From positions 13,338,062 to 13,402,061 of the forward strand of contig CM055611.1 in NCBI GenBank assembly GCA_029379385.1: a DNA stretch of 64,000 nt. Direction: 5' to 3'. The translations under genes and the position numbers were made by a program. The notes below the pieces were generated by a model. It did not search any database, had not been told where the DNA came from, and worked only from the letters and a program-made list of their open reading frames with translations. Position 1 is the first letter of the stretch. Every line of letters begins with the position of its first letter. This stretch comes from Quillaja saponaria. Its lineage: Eukaryota > Streptophyta > Magnoliopsida > Fabales > Quillajaceae. Shown here one piece after another: positions 11,451-25,107 of the stretch.

Positions 11451-11796
11451 AAGAAAATCTTTTACCAAAGTAAATAAGAAGCATGTCTGTGTGCGTGGAT
11501 TGTAGACTAACATAACAAAGTTATGATTATTTAATTTTTGGATATGACTATATATCGAATACAAAAAATTTGTAACAAAAAAAAAGAAAAATTACTGGTG
11601 AACAAAATGTGAAAATTAAAAATATCAAAATTCAAAAAGTATATTCTTTTAGCAAATGATAGGCCCACTTGAGTCCATCCAAAATATATTTGTAGTTTAA
11701 ATAGTTATACCCTGTTTTTTTGGTTGGACCAAATTTTGCTTTTTTTTTGCATATTTTCTCTCACCAATGTACATACATTGAATTTTTTTTTTAATT

Positions 11797-11823
11797 TTTA
11801 TTTATTTATTTATTTATTTATTT
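11797..11823. repeat. (TTTA)n microsatellite
   Basis: Nearly seven uninterrupted TTTA units. Confidence 0.9.
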
Positions 11824-12583
11824 GAAAAAGGGGCTTGAGAGGAAATACAAAAAACTAAGGTGGAGAAAAAAATCCGTACTACATATAAACTCATCTCTTT
11901 TTGTTATGTTTGATAACAACATACCATTCCCATTGAATTTATAAGTTACATATTGAAAAATAATTCTTTCCCATCCATAAACCTCCAATCCCAGATAAAC
12001 CAGTACTATATGTATGATTATGACTAAACACGTTTTAAAAGGGAAGCACAAGATGTTATTATATCAAAGGAGCTTTTTATGTACTTATGATTCCTTTTAA
12101 GAATTATTGAATCCATCATCCAATTATTGAATGCACGCATGCTCATGAAAATTGTGTGGATCTCGTGTTTTTGTGCACGTAAACTTGTATAAAAAGAATA
12201 GTCAATCTGAAAAATTAAGTTGTTAGGTGACTTTCCACCAAGGATTTTCATCATCTCCTAAATATAAAATATGCACCATTATTTTCATCATCTCTTAAAT
12301 ACGCACTGATTGAGACAACCACTTTAATTTGTCACTATGAATAAGCAGCTAGTGCTAAATGGTCAGCAAATTTAAGATTTTGATGATTACATGGAAGAAT
12401 AATAAAAGTGGAATAAGTATAAACAAAAAAGCTACAATGTTATTTATAGATCTTATTGTGGCATGAAAGCGAGCCACTTCTTCTCAATGTTATCTTATTT
12501 GTGGCATGTTTCACAATTTTTTTTTTTCTTTCTAATTTGAGTGTGGATGGGCTATTATTGGAGGATATTATCTTCTATTGTGT

Positions 12584-12759
12584 AACATCAAAAACTATAT
12601 AGTATGATATACTTCTTTGTATAAATTTTATAGAAACAAGCATTATTTCATGTTTGAAACACATATGAGTTTTTATGGTATTGGTTTTTTGTCCATATGA
12701 AGATTAGGACATTGTTAACTTATTCATAAACATCAAAAACTATATAGTATGATATACTT
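12584..12759. repeat. 31-bp direct repeat pair
   Basis: A 31-bp identical word starting AACATCAAAAACTATATAGT is at 12584-12614 and again at 12729-12759. The sequence between is not related. Confidence 0.85.
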
Positions 12760-14200
12760 AATTATTTTTAGTTATAATTAATCGGGAAAGAATATTGTAA
12801 TTTAAGTTAGAATTAATTTTTTTTATAAATATTATTAACAAAAACTATGAAAGGAGATAATAATGAAAATTTTTTATTCTTTCATTAATGAGTAAAAAAT
12901 GATTTTTTTTCTTCTAATTTTATAATATGTAATTTTTTACAAACTATTTCACTTAACTAATATTTTAAACTTAAAACTAAAAATAAAGATAAAAGTAACA
13001 TAAAAAGTGTCAATATAAAATTAGGGATTTATGTTAAAGAAAAATTTTAAAGTAAGAATTCTTAGAAAGGTAAAAATATTATAAGACTTATTTAGTATGT
13101 GAAAGAAAAGTAGAACTTATCTGTACTTTTTTCTAAAAGGATTAATTATTTTGCAGATATAAAGCATTTCCTTTGCCTTAGGTGAATCATTGGTTAGTTG
13201 TAGTGGCACTACTTTTTAAATTTTTATTTATTACAATAAAATAATTTTTATTTATTAGTTTTGTCCTTGAGAATAATATAGTTTATTTTATTTTATAGTT
13301 ATTTTAGTCTTTAAAAAATTATTTTTTCTAGTCAGGGATTTTTAGAATTCAAAGTTTTTCTATTTTGGTCCTTTTTAATTTATATTAATTGAGTTCTTAA
13401 TTAAACTAAAATTATTAAATTGAGATGAAAACTAACGAAATTAGTTAATATATTTTTTAGAAGATGATGAAAAAATAAATTTTAATGAATAAAATAAAAA
13501 TTCACATGAATATTAATTTGATAATTAGACAAATTTGTTTTCTCAATTTAAATGTTGCACTAGAAAAACAATTTCTAAATTTTTATAATTTTTTTAATGC
13601 CTTATTAACCATATCAACTACCAATAAGGGTTGGGGAAATTATAAGCAAGATGCACTCCTAGGTTGAGAATACAAATTTGAATCTTAGATCTGACAAATT
13701 AATAATTTAAAAAAAAATAAATATAATACCCAATGACCAAAATATTAAATAAGCCTTAAAAGAATGAGCAAAATAATAGATAGCATAATAATGTCGGCTA
13801 GCATAGAATTTCAGGCATTAATTATTAACCTGTTCTTTCTGCTTATACCCAAATGAGGAAAAACTGCCTAATAGGTGTTTAAAAATTGGGTCTTGAAATT
13901 CCTGTAGCCTAATGTGAAAATGGGGTGTTTCTTAAAACCGGGTCTTGGTTTCTCTTGCTGCCTCAGCTATGTGGATACCATGGTGCGCAGTCTTCACGCT
14001 GCAGATTTCCATGCAGTGGATGTCCACCGTGAACCCTTCCCCCTTTTGTTTTGTCTTTCCTTCCTCCTTTCACCATTTCACACGAACACTTCACCTCTTC
14101 ACCTCTCCTCCTCTTCTCCTCTCTTCCTCTCTTTTTATTTATTTAAATTTTTTTTTTTCTCAAACCCAAACTTAATTCCACTTCAAACTATCCACAGACT
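12760..14200. other. No gene recognised
   Basis: AT-rich intergenic DNA. The frame at 13914-14258 is a CT-rich stretch giving a low-complexity Leu/Ser/Phe protein, and is not accepted as a gene. A decayed dispersed-repeat motif (GTAGAACTTATCTGTACTTT) lies at about 13110. Confidence 0.5.
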
Positions 14201-14479
14201 TCCTAATTCTATTCTCACCACACTTTTAACTCTATTCTCACACTTTATTACAACCTGATATTTCTACTATATACTTTAGAATATTCGAGTACACTTTAAA
14301 ATATTTCTATGAAATTTATTATCATTTTTATCATTTTAATTGATTGAGATAAAATTTAAAATTTAAAATTTGATTGCATAAATTTTATTGATAAATAAAG
14401 TAACTATTTAGTTAAAGCAATAAGAGAAAGTAATTGTGGTAAATATAATAAATATAGTTGTACATATAATGAAGATAAA

Positions 14480-16804
14480 ATTTTAATGGTTGACTTGAAC
14501 TCCACTTTTTCCAATTTTGTCTCATTCCTTTTTAGTCTTTAGCTTCTATTCACTTTCTATTTACCTTCACCGTTTCCTTTCTCTGCCTCTCATTTTTTCC
14601 ACCGCCATTGTTTTTCCTTTAGATAATTTCGTTTCCACTCTCGTAACAGCCGAGAATTTAGTGGTTCAAAGTCAATCTTCTTCACTCTTTTCTTGCTTCT
14701 GCTAGCTGCTTGATTTTGTTGGATCGTGTGGGAGGATAAAGGAGGAATTTGGCAGGAATTTTATCCCTTGTTTTGCAGGGCAGTAGATGTCTAAGGTCTT
14801 GTAAACAGGACTTGCAGAATTGGTATAATCGTGTGAAGTAGGTGTGGTGTGTGGGCGTTGGATGTGGCCGTGTTCAGCAAGGGTGCTGTGTGTGTAATTA
14901 GCTGGAGCTGCCCTGTTTTAGCTGGTATTGCATGCCATTTTTGTTGCTATCCAACTGCACAATTTAAGCCGTGAGAAAGCAAGGCTGGAAGAGCAGTTTG
15001 GACAGCTTCCATTCACTTTTATTCAGCCATTGAAGTAAGTGTATGGATTACACCAACTCTAAGTTGCTGTCCCCTGTTTTGGGCAGCAACTTAATCAAGG
15101 AATTCTTCCTCCTTTTTGTTCATTAAGGACTGAATTGGAGGATAGTTTTGGTCCTTTGGAAGACACGGCATGGAGGAGGAAACAAGATAGGAATTCTCCA
15201 TTGCCGTGTGACTTGAATTTGTGGGATAGTTAAAATTCCTTTGAAGTAAATCTTAAGTTTGTTATATTATTAAGAGGTGTAAATATTAAATAAAAGTTTA
15301 AAGAAAATAGTGATTACATAAGATGGGTATATATAGTTATTGGAATAGGAAATTTAAAATTCAAGTATATAAATTTAAGATTTATATGTTGTAATTTTAA
15401 TGAGTTATAGATAATGAGTTAATTAAGAGTTTAATATTCAAAAGATGTATAATACGGAATTAAGGAGTTATATTAGATTCTTGGTAAGTGTATATACAAA
15501 GATACACACACTAATGAAAATTAAATCATGCCCTCCAAAGTACTTGATAGAATGATTAAGAGAAAGTAAATATTAATACAGGTATATAAGTTGAATTAAT
15601 TGTAGTGCATTAATTAATTATTAAGTAGGAAATTGTAATTATAAAAGTTGTAAATTAAATAATGTTTGAATTAATGATATCTAGCTCCTAATTGTATCGA
15701 GGACTTTGCGACACCTTCATGGACTAGACGGACTAACTAACCACATCTTTGAGCTTTGTGAGTGAATTACGTGCACTTTAGTTGCTAGATAATTATGTGA
15801 ACTTTTTCATATGAATTTGAGTATTTGAATTATGTTTTCTATTTGAAATTTTTTAGGTTTGATAAGGGTCAACAAAGTGAATTTTTATCCGAGATGATTT
15901 TTACTTTCGAAGTTGAAATCTAGGTACATGTAGGATATTCTAATTTAATAAGTGGTTTAAAAGAGATTGAGTGCTCAGTCCAATGGGATGGATTGTGTAA
16001 AGAGAATAACTTACTGTGCAGAAGTGTAAATGCCCGATGGAGGGAGATATTTGTTATGCAGGGCTTAGTTACTCTGTTGGCTCTTTGTAGGCTTTGTGTG
16101 TGTTGATTATTTGGTTCGAATTGTGAATTCCGAGTATTTCAATTGCTTTGTTTTTCTTGTGAATCATGTGAATTGTCATTTTATGATGATTATAAGTATG
16201 TAGGTATATTGTTGAATTAAGACATGAATATAGTTACATGAGATTAACTAATAATATGTGTTCTTATGCTTTGATTGATGCTGGTACCCTCAAGGTATGT
16301 AGTTTGCCTCACTGAGTTTTTGTGATTCACCATTTTTATATTGCTGTTTTTTTTAGTACTAGGAGATCAATGGTTGTCGCATAGGAATCCGTGACTTGCT
16401 GACTATATTGCAGCATGGTATATTTCAAAATGCACACTTGAAGTAGTCATTTTAGGCATTATGTATTGTTGTGTATATTAGTTTAATTGCGGTTATTGAT
16501 GTGTTTGGAGCCGAGCTCATTTGCATACGTTGATACTGTTGTTCACTAGTTGCATGTAGTCAGGTTATATATGCATATACTATTGGGCATGTTCTGCTTT
16601 ATGAAAAACTTCTATCGAAATTTTCATTAAATATTTCATGTTTAATAACAAGTCTATGATTTTATTTTACTTTAGTAAAATTTTTCTTGGTTTTAACTGT
16701 GAATGTTCAAGAGTCATTTGTGTTCAGTGAATGTGAAGTCAGAGTTATGGGGGTTTGGTTATCCATTCCTCTGGCCAATCATACCTTCATTTGAGAGTGT
16801 GACA
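14480..16804 (+). repeat. Long LTR of a probable Ty3/gypsy (Del/Tekay-like) element, + orientation
   Basis: The right end ...GAGTGTGACA at 16804 is followed by a primer-binding site. Landmarks shared with three other stretches include TTTGAGCTTTGTGAGTGAAT (about 15751), TTGCTAGATAA (about 15781) and GTGCTCAGTCCAATGGGATG (about 15970). No coding sequence. The left boundary is not resolved and may lie left of 14480. The lineage is inferred from the LTR length, landmarks and primer-binding site only. Confidence 0.65.
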
Positions 16805-16807
16805 AGT

Positions 16808-16819
16808 TGGTATCAAAGC
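16808..16819 (+). other. Primer-binding site after long LTR
   Basis: TGGTATCAAAGC differs at one position from the Met-tRNA-type site TGGTATCAGAGC and follows the LTR end by three bases. Only about 100 bp of internal sequence follows before related LTR sequence in the opposite orientation begins. Confidence 0.75.
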
Positions 16820-16949
16820 ATGGTTTAGAGGTCCAGGACTGCAAATACAGAACGTTGTTGCTTTGTTTGAGTACATTACCTGGGGCTTATATGGACTTAG
16901 CGATGCATTCCAATTCGTCCTGAAACTTCAAGTTATGATTCATTTAATG

Positions 16950-18530
16950 TACACAACTTTACTCAAGTAAACATAAACAATTGCACATATTTATCTAGCA
17001 ACCAAAAAGCACGTAATCCATTCACAAAGCTCAAAGACTATGTTCGTTGTTTTGTCTAGTGTTTGATGGTGTTAGTATATCTTCGACACGATCCTAAGCT
17101 AAAAAACATAAATTCATACATTACTTATGATAATCATTCATAGTTATTTCTTCAATTTCTTGATCCTATATATTTATATATATATAAACATTCAACCTAC
17201 TACGTGGAAACTAATTCCTCTTAAATCTATTACTTAATATCTTAAGGGTATATTAAAATACCTTGAGTGTGTATGTATGTATGTTTATACATATACCAAG
17301 AAATCCCACACAATTTATTAATTCGACCTTACTCATACTCTAATTATTAGATTTAAAGTAAAGTTAATTACTTCAAATCATTCAAGAATTCAAGTTTTAT
17401 AACTTAACATTAACATAGTTAAATTCTATGTTTCCTAATTAATTTTTTAGTTAGTAAAACCTATGTAAATCCATTTCTATACACATTTTAACATTTAATT
17501 CCTCTTAAGCATTTTTTTCGATTACCAAGTATGTATATTTTGTCTCTGTTTATGTATATGTGCTTATTTAAATACATACCTCCAATACCATTAACATAAT
17601 TCTATCAATTCGTATACTACTCACTCTCACATACCAACTTTGAACTTAATTTGATTACTCACAATAACCAAAAACTTAAATTACAAAATTCAATACTATT
17701 CCACTCTAAAACTTTTTACCATTTACTTTTAATTTCCTAATTTTTCACTTCTATTCATACCTAAATAACTCTATAACTAATTATCACCAAACAATAAGAA
17801 AATATTCCATACCAACAAATTATGTTTCGCATATTTCAAGTTAGGAATTTACCCCTCCCTATGCAAGGCGAGATTGTTGCCTGCCACTTGTTACCTTGCA
17901 GCCCTTCTAGTTGCCTTGGCGCAGAGAGACCACCTTGCACACACCCACATGAGACCAACCGCAGCAAAGACAAGCCACAGCACCTTACGGCAGCCACAAA
18001 GGGGGAAACAGGGCACTGTTAGCAGTTTTGTTTCCACCCTGCAAAGCCATTCTTGACTCCAAAATCCTACAACTGCAACAGTAAGCAGGAAATAAGCTGT
18101 TATCCTTAAAATAAACGTGTCTACTGGCTACAAAAAACTGAATTCTTAAACACCCTAAACAAATCAACAAAACAAGGGCAAGACAAGAACAAGGGAGGAG
18201 AAAACTAAGAATAAAAGGAAGAAACAAGGAACAACAGCAAGTTGCTGCCACCAACGCCAACTGAACTGAATTTTAGCTCCTAACTCCCTCAAAAACCCAA
18301 TCTTCCACGACCTACCAAAGGAAAAGAGAAAGAGATTCACCAAAGAGTTGAGTTTGGCTGCTACAGTTGAAGGGATTCACGGACAAACAAAGAGAAAAAC
18401 AAAGGAGGAAATAAGAGTAGAGCTCGGGTAGAAAGTATGAGGCAAGTCAGTGAGATACAAGGGGAAAAACAGAAACACAAAGAATAAGAAGACAAAATAC
18501 AAACCTTAAAGTCAAGTTTCACTTTATAAA
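16950..18530 (-). repeat. Related long LTR, opposite orientation
   Basis: Read on the - strand it contains TCTTTGAGCTTTGTGAATGG and TTGCTAGATAAATATGTG (from about 17040 down to 16990), matching the + strand LTR at 15750-15795. Its start side near 18490-18530 has the same TTGACTTTA-type stretch. Both borders are blurred. Confidence 0.6.
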
Positions 18531-20174
18531 TTTATGGTGGACAAAAATTCTTCAATTATATACACATATAATTATAAATAAATAATATATATATAGATAG
18601 ATACTAGTTAATTTGATTCCTTTGCGTGCTTGTCTCACTTCTCAACAAAATTTCATAAATTAAATTCAATTTCCAAGTCAATTAATATTATTGGAAAAAT
18701 TAATTCTGGCATAATGTATATAGAAATATATATATATATCTACAAGTATTCTTTTACTTAAATATTTCTTTGTGTAATTTTATTTTTTTTATTTACTTAG
18801 TCACGATAATTTATGTGCAACTATTCTAAAACATACGTTAAAGTATCAGATTATAACACATTCACAACTTCTTGATCTTAAAAGTTGGTCAGAAAATACT
18901 AAACTATGTTCAAGGGAGGGTTATAATTTAATAATAATTGCCTTGTAACCTATTGTACCTTCATTAAAGTGGGGAGTTTTATGTCAAGTAAGGGAAACTT
19001 GCTTGGCTAAAGAAATAGATGAAATTATGGTCTCTAATGTTGATACCCATTTAACCACAAGTTGACCTTCACCCCAACCAAGAAACTTATGTATGTTAAA
19101 CTTTACTCCTTTTATGTTTGCATTTTTATTTTTGATGATGCAAATGTACCTATGCATTAATCATAATTTTGGATTGCTACATTATTTATAAAGTATATCC
19201 ATCATCAAATATTCTAAAATATTGATGTGAGCTTGACATCTATATGTTTGATCAGGCATAAGAAGCAAAAGATTAGGAACAGGAAATGAATACATACTCT
19301 ATGTCAGCCAAATCATTAATTAACTAAACAAGAACATTTGAGGGAATTTTAATTTTAAAGACTATCTTGTTATAAAAATATAGTTAAAATCATATATAGC
19401 AAATAAAGAACCAGGAAATTGATATTCGGCATAATTTTACTTTTGGCAAGGTGCAGACAATCTAAAGCAAAGATTAAACAAGGTTTCATAAATTTCCAAG
19501 CCATCAAAAAGCTCATAATACCAACCTCACCTCTATGTGGGTCCCCAAACAAGTAGGAACATTTAGAAAGAAAAAAAACATAACAATTTACAACTAGTTT
19601 TTTAGTTTTTTTTTTTTTTTTTTTTCCTTTTTTTCTACTGGGGCGGATACTTATCAATTTATAACTGTTGATTCTCATGTAGTTTGAGGCCCTATCATGA
19701 ACTAAACTGGCCTCGTATAGCTAAAGCCAATATGTAGCTTTAGCATAAAATTTGAGTTATAAAGAAAAACATAAGTCTGAATTGAGATTCTAGTATAAAT
19801 ACAGGTAAATCGTACACATACAAAAAGACTTGATATAAGTGGAGCCAAATATAATGACTGGGAGAAACAAACAACAAACAGTAGTCTCCAGACACTTTTA
19901 TTAGTAAATAAGTAAAAGCAAACTAACAACAATCACAAATCTCTAATTAGAAATTACTTCCCATGTTAGATGTTATATTTACAATAAGACAAAGAGCTAC
20001 CAATAGCCAAAGATATTAATCAATCTTTGAAGTCTTACGGGGTTAGTGATAATCAGTTTCTCTAAGAATTTTGCATTTTCTAACACGAACTTTTCAAAAG
20101 AAAACTCAGCCTTTCCCATGCATAGGAAATAAATCTAACCAATTTGAGATGTGAAGTGAAACATAGTGGCACAA
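18531..20174. other. No gene recognised
   Basis: AT-rich with (TA)n stretches near 18580 and 18725 and a long T-run near 19605-19625. The - strand frames at 19370-19678 and 19702-19932 lack any recognisable domain. Confidence 0.5.
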
Positions 20175-20179
20175 ATGTC
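20175..20179. repeat. Target-site duplication (left), ATGTC
   Basis: ATGTC immediately precedes the 5' LTR at 20180 and recurs exactly at 25401-25405. Confidence 0.9.
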
Positions 20180-20542
20180 TGTTGGATAAATTGTAATTTA
20201 ATGTCCCACATTGGAAAGCAAAAGAAAAATAAATAACTTTTTTTTATTATTATTACTTATGAACAATTTTATTAATTATTGAAATTTGAAATTGCAAGTG
20301 CAACTATTTTTGTGTCTTATCATTATTAGATATAACTGTTCAACAATGACCCTTTATTCTATATAAGAAAGCTTCCATTAGTAGCTGTCTTTTAGTAGAA
20401 AACTATTAAGGTTTGTAGAAATCTTAGAAAAGACTTGTCTGCACTCCAATTGTATGCAGAAAATATCTCTTTAAGGACAATATTGTATTAATAATGTGCT
20501 TTAAAGTTATTAGTCTATTATTTATAATATTATTTTCTTACA
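20180..20542 (+). repeat. 5' LTR of copia element
   Basis: 363 bp, from TGTTGGATAAATTG to TTTTCTTACA. It contains about 70 bp (around 20248-20320) that the 3' LTR lacks. A TATA-like CTATATAAG lies near 20360. Confidence 0.92.
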
Positions 20543-20619
20543 ATCTGAAGAGGTATTTACTCATGTAGAAAGATTCAAACGCTGCTTTTCAAATCATGAA
20601 GCAAGATTTCATCAAACTT

Positions 20620-21395
20620 GACTGATTTAATAGGAACAAACTTCACCCGTTGGAAGGATAAAATGGCATTCCTACTCACTGCTCGAAAAATTTATTATGT
20701 GTAGGATTCAAATCTGCCACCAATGCCAAAACCCAATCTAAATGACTCAGAAAAGATCAAAACACAGAGCAAAAAGCATGAAGAAGATGACCTGGTATGT
20801 CGAGACATATTCTCAACACTCTGACGGATCGTTTATATGATCTTTATTCAAATATGAAGACTCCAATTGAAATATTGATTGCTATGTAGACCAAGTACAA
20901 AAATGAACAAACGAGGTACTGATAATTTTTGGCCTTACAATATTTTGAATTTAAGATGACAGACAACATACCTATCATGGATCAATTATATGAATTGCAA
21001 GTATTAGTATCCAAATTGAGAGACCATGAAGTTAAAATTCCTGATACGCTCCAAATTGGAGCAATACTTTCAAAATTCCTCCCTTTTGGAATGACTACAG
21101 AAAGAAAGTCTTGCATTATGCTGATACTATTTCCATAAAATAATTTCGGTCTCATTGACAAATTGAGTCTGAGACATGTGCAAGAGAGGCATATTTCATG
21201 ATCCCAAATTCTAAAGTGAATTATGTTAGTCATGAAAATTATTCTGGTGGTTCTAAAAAAAGTACAATAAATTCTAACAATAAAGTCTTAGAGCAAAAAA
21301 GAAAGGCTTTAAGAAATTTCATAATAAAAAGAAAGATCTGACATGCTTTCATTGTGGAAAGAAAGGTCATATTATTCATGAGTGCAAATTCAAGA
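20620..21395 (+). pseudogene. Copia gag remnant with zinc knuckle
   Basis: The N-terminal segment reads NFTRWKDKMAFLLTARKIYY in broken frames from about 20636. The core at 20929-21138 has MDQLYELQVLVSKLRDHEVK. A perfect CX2CX4HX4C knuckle (CFHCGKKGHIIHEC) is at 21344-21385. Several stops and at least two frame changes are present. Confidence 0.85.
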
Positions 21396-22640
21396 ATGTG
21401 AAAATTTTCAAAATTATGAGAATTCAAACAAAGCAAACTTGGTGGAAGATGTTGACAAGGAACTTGTAAGCATGGTGTTTCAAATGAACATTAGAATGAT
21501 AACTAAAATAAACATGGCTGATACTGCATTAACAAATCAAGATTGGTGGCTTGATTTTGGTGTAACAATTCATATGTGCAAATTCAGGCATTGTTTTAAG
21601 ACATTCACAGAACTTGATACACTAAAAGAAGTTCTAATGGGAAATCATGTTACTGCAAAAGTTCTGGGAAAAGAAACTGTTAAATTAAACTTTACTTCTA
21701 GAAAAAGACTTATACTGCTAAATGTCTCTTATGTTCCTTCAATTTGCAAGAATTTAGTTTCTGCTAGTTTTCTTTGTAAGAAAGGATTCAAGCTAGTCTT
21801 AGAATTCGACAATGTAATAATATCTAGGAATTGTGTGTTTGTTGGCAAGGGATACAACTATGCTGGCATGTTTAAGCTTAATGCTAATGTAATAAGGGGT
21901 AATAAAATAAATAAGGTTTCTGCTTATATTTTTGAGTTTGATTTTTCTTTATGGCATGCTAGATTAGGACATTTGAATTTTCAATCTTTAAATTTTATAC
22001 CCAAGCATGATTATATTACATGTAAACATAATTATAAGGATAAATGTGAAATATGCATACAAGCAAAAATGACCAAGAAATCCTTTCCTAAGGTTGATAG
22101 AAACATTGAGTTGTTAGTTCTTGTGCATGAATATATGTGAACTAAATGGGCAAAATTAACTAGAGGAGAAAAAATATATTTTATAACATTTATAGATGAT
22201 CATTCAAGATTCACTTTTATTTATTTACTTAGAACAAAAGATGAATCCTTTCAAAAGTTTAAAGATTATAAAGATGTTATGAAAAATCTGAAATTAAAGA
22301 AAATTAAAATTCTTCGAAGCTGACAGAGGGGGAGAGTATTTTTTTGATGAGTTTAATGACTATTGTGAAAAACATGGTATTATACATCAGAAAAGTGCTC
22401 CTTATACACTACAACATAATGGTTTGGCAAAAAGAAAAAATAGGACTCTAGTTGATATGACTAATGCAATGTTATTGAAAGCTCAATTTTCCTAATAATT
22501 ATGGGGAGAAGCTTTATTAATTGTATGTCATCTTCATAATAGAATACCTTCTTAGAAAACACAAATTTCTCCAAATGAACTTTGGCATGGTAGGAGGCCT
22601 AACTTAAACTATTTAAAATTGTGCAGGGTGTGTAGAATAC
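21382..22640 (+). pseudogene. Copia protease and integrase remnant
   Basis: The open stretch 21382-22140 covers protease (WWLDFGVTIH, catalytic Ser replaced by Phe) and the gag-pre-integrase zinc region (LWHARLGHLN ... CEICIQAKM). Integrase core continues past a stop at 22138 with FITFIDDHSRFTFIYLL and, in other frames, the stretch around 22380-22440 (SAPYT...HNG). It is not functional. Confidence 0.85.
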
Positions 22641-23029
22641 TATAAAGTTCCTGACCCACATAAAACTAAGTTAAGACCTAGGGGTGTTAAAAGTATTTTT
22701 TTTTCTTGGATTTGCATAGCATTCAAAAGCATAGAGATTTTTGGATTTATAATCAAATGTCATAATAGAATCTATACGTGGTGAATTTATTGAAAATAAA
22801 TTTATGCACGATGTTTCTATAGAACCCAATCAAAATCATGTTAATTCTGATTTTGTCATGAATCCTCCAATTATACTTGAAGAAAGAATATATGATAATG
22901 ATCTACCTAAACCAAGAAGGAGATCAAAGAACTAGAAAAGAAAAACATCTAGGTTCTAATTTTATTGACTCTCAGTCTATTGTATTCCTTGTTAAAGGAA
23001 ATAGAACAAATGTTGTCAATAAAATATAA

Positions 23030-24600
23030 ATGGTATTAAATGTAGAGGATGATCCTAAAACCTTTAAAGAAGCAATTTGTTCCAAAGATGCAACTTTTTG
23101 GCAAGAAGTTGTAAATGATGAAATGGACTCAATAGTGTCTAATAACACATGGATTTTAGTAGAATTACTGATTGGTTCAAAACCAATTGGATGCAAATGG
23201 GTATTTAGAAGAAAAGACAATACAGATGGTACTGTACAAACATTCAAAACAAGATTAGTTGCAAAACATTTTTCTCAAAATGAAGGTATTGATTATTTTG
23301 ATACTTTGCTTCTATAGCAAGAATTATTTGCATAAGATTACTTTTTGCTTTGGCATCAATATATAATTTACATGTTCATCAAATGGATGTTAAGACAACA
23401 TTTTTAGATGGAGATCTAAAAGAATAAGTAAACATGGAGCAACCAGAATGTTTCATGCTTCCTCATTACAAAGGTAAAGTTTGTAAATTAATTAAATCTC
23501 TTTATGGTTTAAAAAAGGCTCCAAAGCAATGGCATAGAAAGTTTGATAATACTATTCTAAAGAATGGGTTTTCTTATAATATTGTCGATAAATGTATTTA
23601 TACTAAGTTTACTAAAGATTATGGTGTAATTGTATGTCTTTATGTTGATGATATGTTGATTTTTGGCATTAAAATGCTTGGAATAATTGACACTAAGAAG
23701 TATCTTGACTTCAGTATTTAAGATGAAGGATCTTGATAAAGTAGATACTATTTTGGGAATAAAAGTAAAAAGAGATAGTAGGGATTTCTATTAACTCAAT
23801 CTCATTATATTGAGAAATTGCTTCAAAGGTTTGATTATCTTGGAATAAAGGAAGCAAATACTCCTTATGGTTCGAGTATGAAATTAATAGAAAATCTTGG
23901 AAGATCGATAGCATAACTTGAATATGCAAGTGTAATTGGAAGCCTCATGTATGCAGTGCATTGCACTAGACCAGATATAGCATTTGCTATGTATAAACTT
24001 TCAAGATACACAAGCAATCTTGGTTGTAATCACTAGAAATCTATAGCAAGTATTTTTGGATATCTTAAGAAAACAAGAGAATTGGCACTTTGTTATAATG
24101 GTTATCGTACTATGTTAGAAGAATATACTGATGGAAGTTGGATAACAAGTGTCGGTGATAAGCAATCCACTACATGATGGATTTTTACACTAGAAGGCAA
24201 AGCTATTAGTTGGGCATCAAAGAAGCAGACTTGTATAACTCACTCTACAATGGAATCAGAATTCATAGCGCTAGCAACTACTAGAAAGGAAGCATAATGG
24301 TGAAGAAATATGCTTTTGGATATAGAGTCGTGGCCATAACCAATGCTAACAATTTCCTTATTTTGTGATTGTGAGACAACAATGTCTAAGGCTTATAACA
24401 ATATTTATAATGGGAAGTCTAGACATATCAGTTTGTGACATGATTATGTGGGAGAATTAATTACAAATAAAGTAATTTCAATTATTTATGTGAGGTCTAA
24501 CAAGAATTTAGCTGACCCTCTCACAAAAGGACTATGAAGAGATGTAGTACATTCAACATCCAGTGGAATGGGGTTGAAAAGCTTTCTAATAAGACATTAA
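23030..24600 (+). pseudogene. Copia reverse transcriptase and RNase H remnant
   Basis: Motifs in order: FWQEVVNDEMDSIVSNNTW (about 23097), KWVFRRKDNTDGTV, KSLYGLKKAPKQWHRKFD (about 23490), catalytic YVDD at 23641-23652, SLMYAVHCTRPDIAFAM (about 23940), RNase H YTDGSW (about 24124), [20 protein letters not shown] and the tail NLADPLTKGL. Stops at 23318, 23719 and several in RNase H break the frame. Confidence 0.88.
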
Positions 24601-25107
24601 TAATGGTAACCCAACTTTGACTTAGTAAAAACTATTTTCAAAGTTTAATGGGTAATAACAAGTTACCTATGTCTTATAGAAGCACTGAATTATGATTAAT
24701 ATAGTTCTATTCTAAGATGTCATTGCAAAATTGATATATATGAAGGATGAGTATTATACTCTTAATGAAATAAAAAAGTATTATGATTTCACCTATATAA
24801 ATATGGAGGTGGTGCCACTTCTAGCAAAAGACTTAAAGGTTATCTTTGTAAATATTCATGAATCCAGGAATAGCACATGGCCATATACATGCTAAAGGCA
24901 GATACAAGATACAAAGACATCTAGATAATATCATGTGTGTATACACTTTGGTTCTAATATAAGAAGTATTGGTTTAATCTTTGAAACCAACTACTTCATT
25001 ATGACTTTAAAGTATTTACATTAGTAGAAAAGTTTAAATCTTAAAAATATTTTCTATGAAGCATGAAATTAGGAAATTGAACTTTAAATTACAATTTAGT
25101 TGGGGAT

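Noticed and set aside
13914..14258. Long open frames on the + strand (114 and 76 codons)
   Set aside because: They come from a CT-rich tract; the products are low-complexity Leu/Ser/Phe runs and two frames are open at once, typical of composition rather than coding.
19370..19678. 102-codon - strand frame
   Set aside because: A lysine-rich run from a poly-T tract followed by unremarkable hydrophobic sequence; no splice or domain support.
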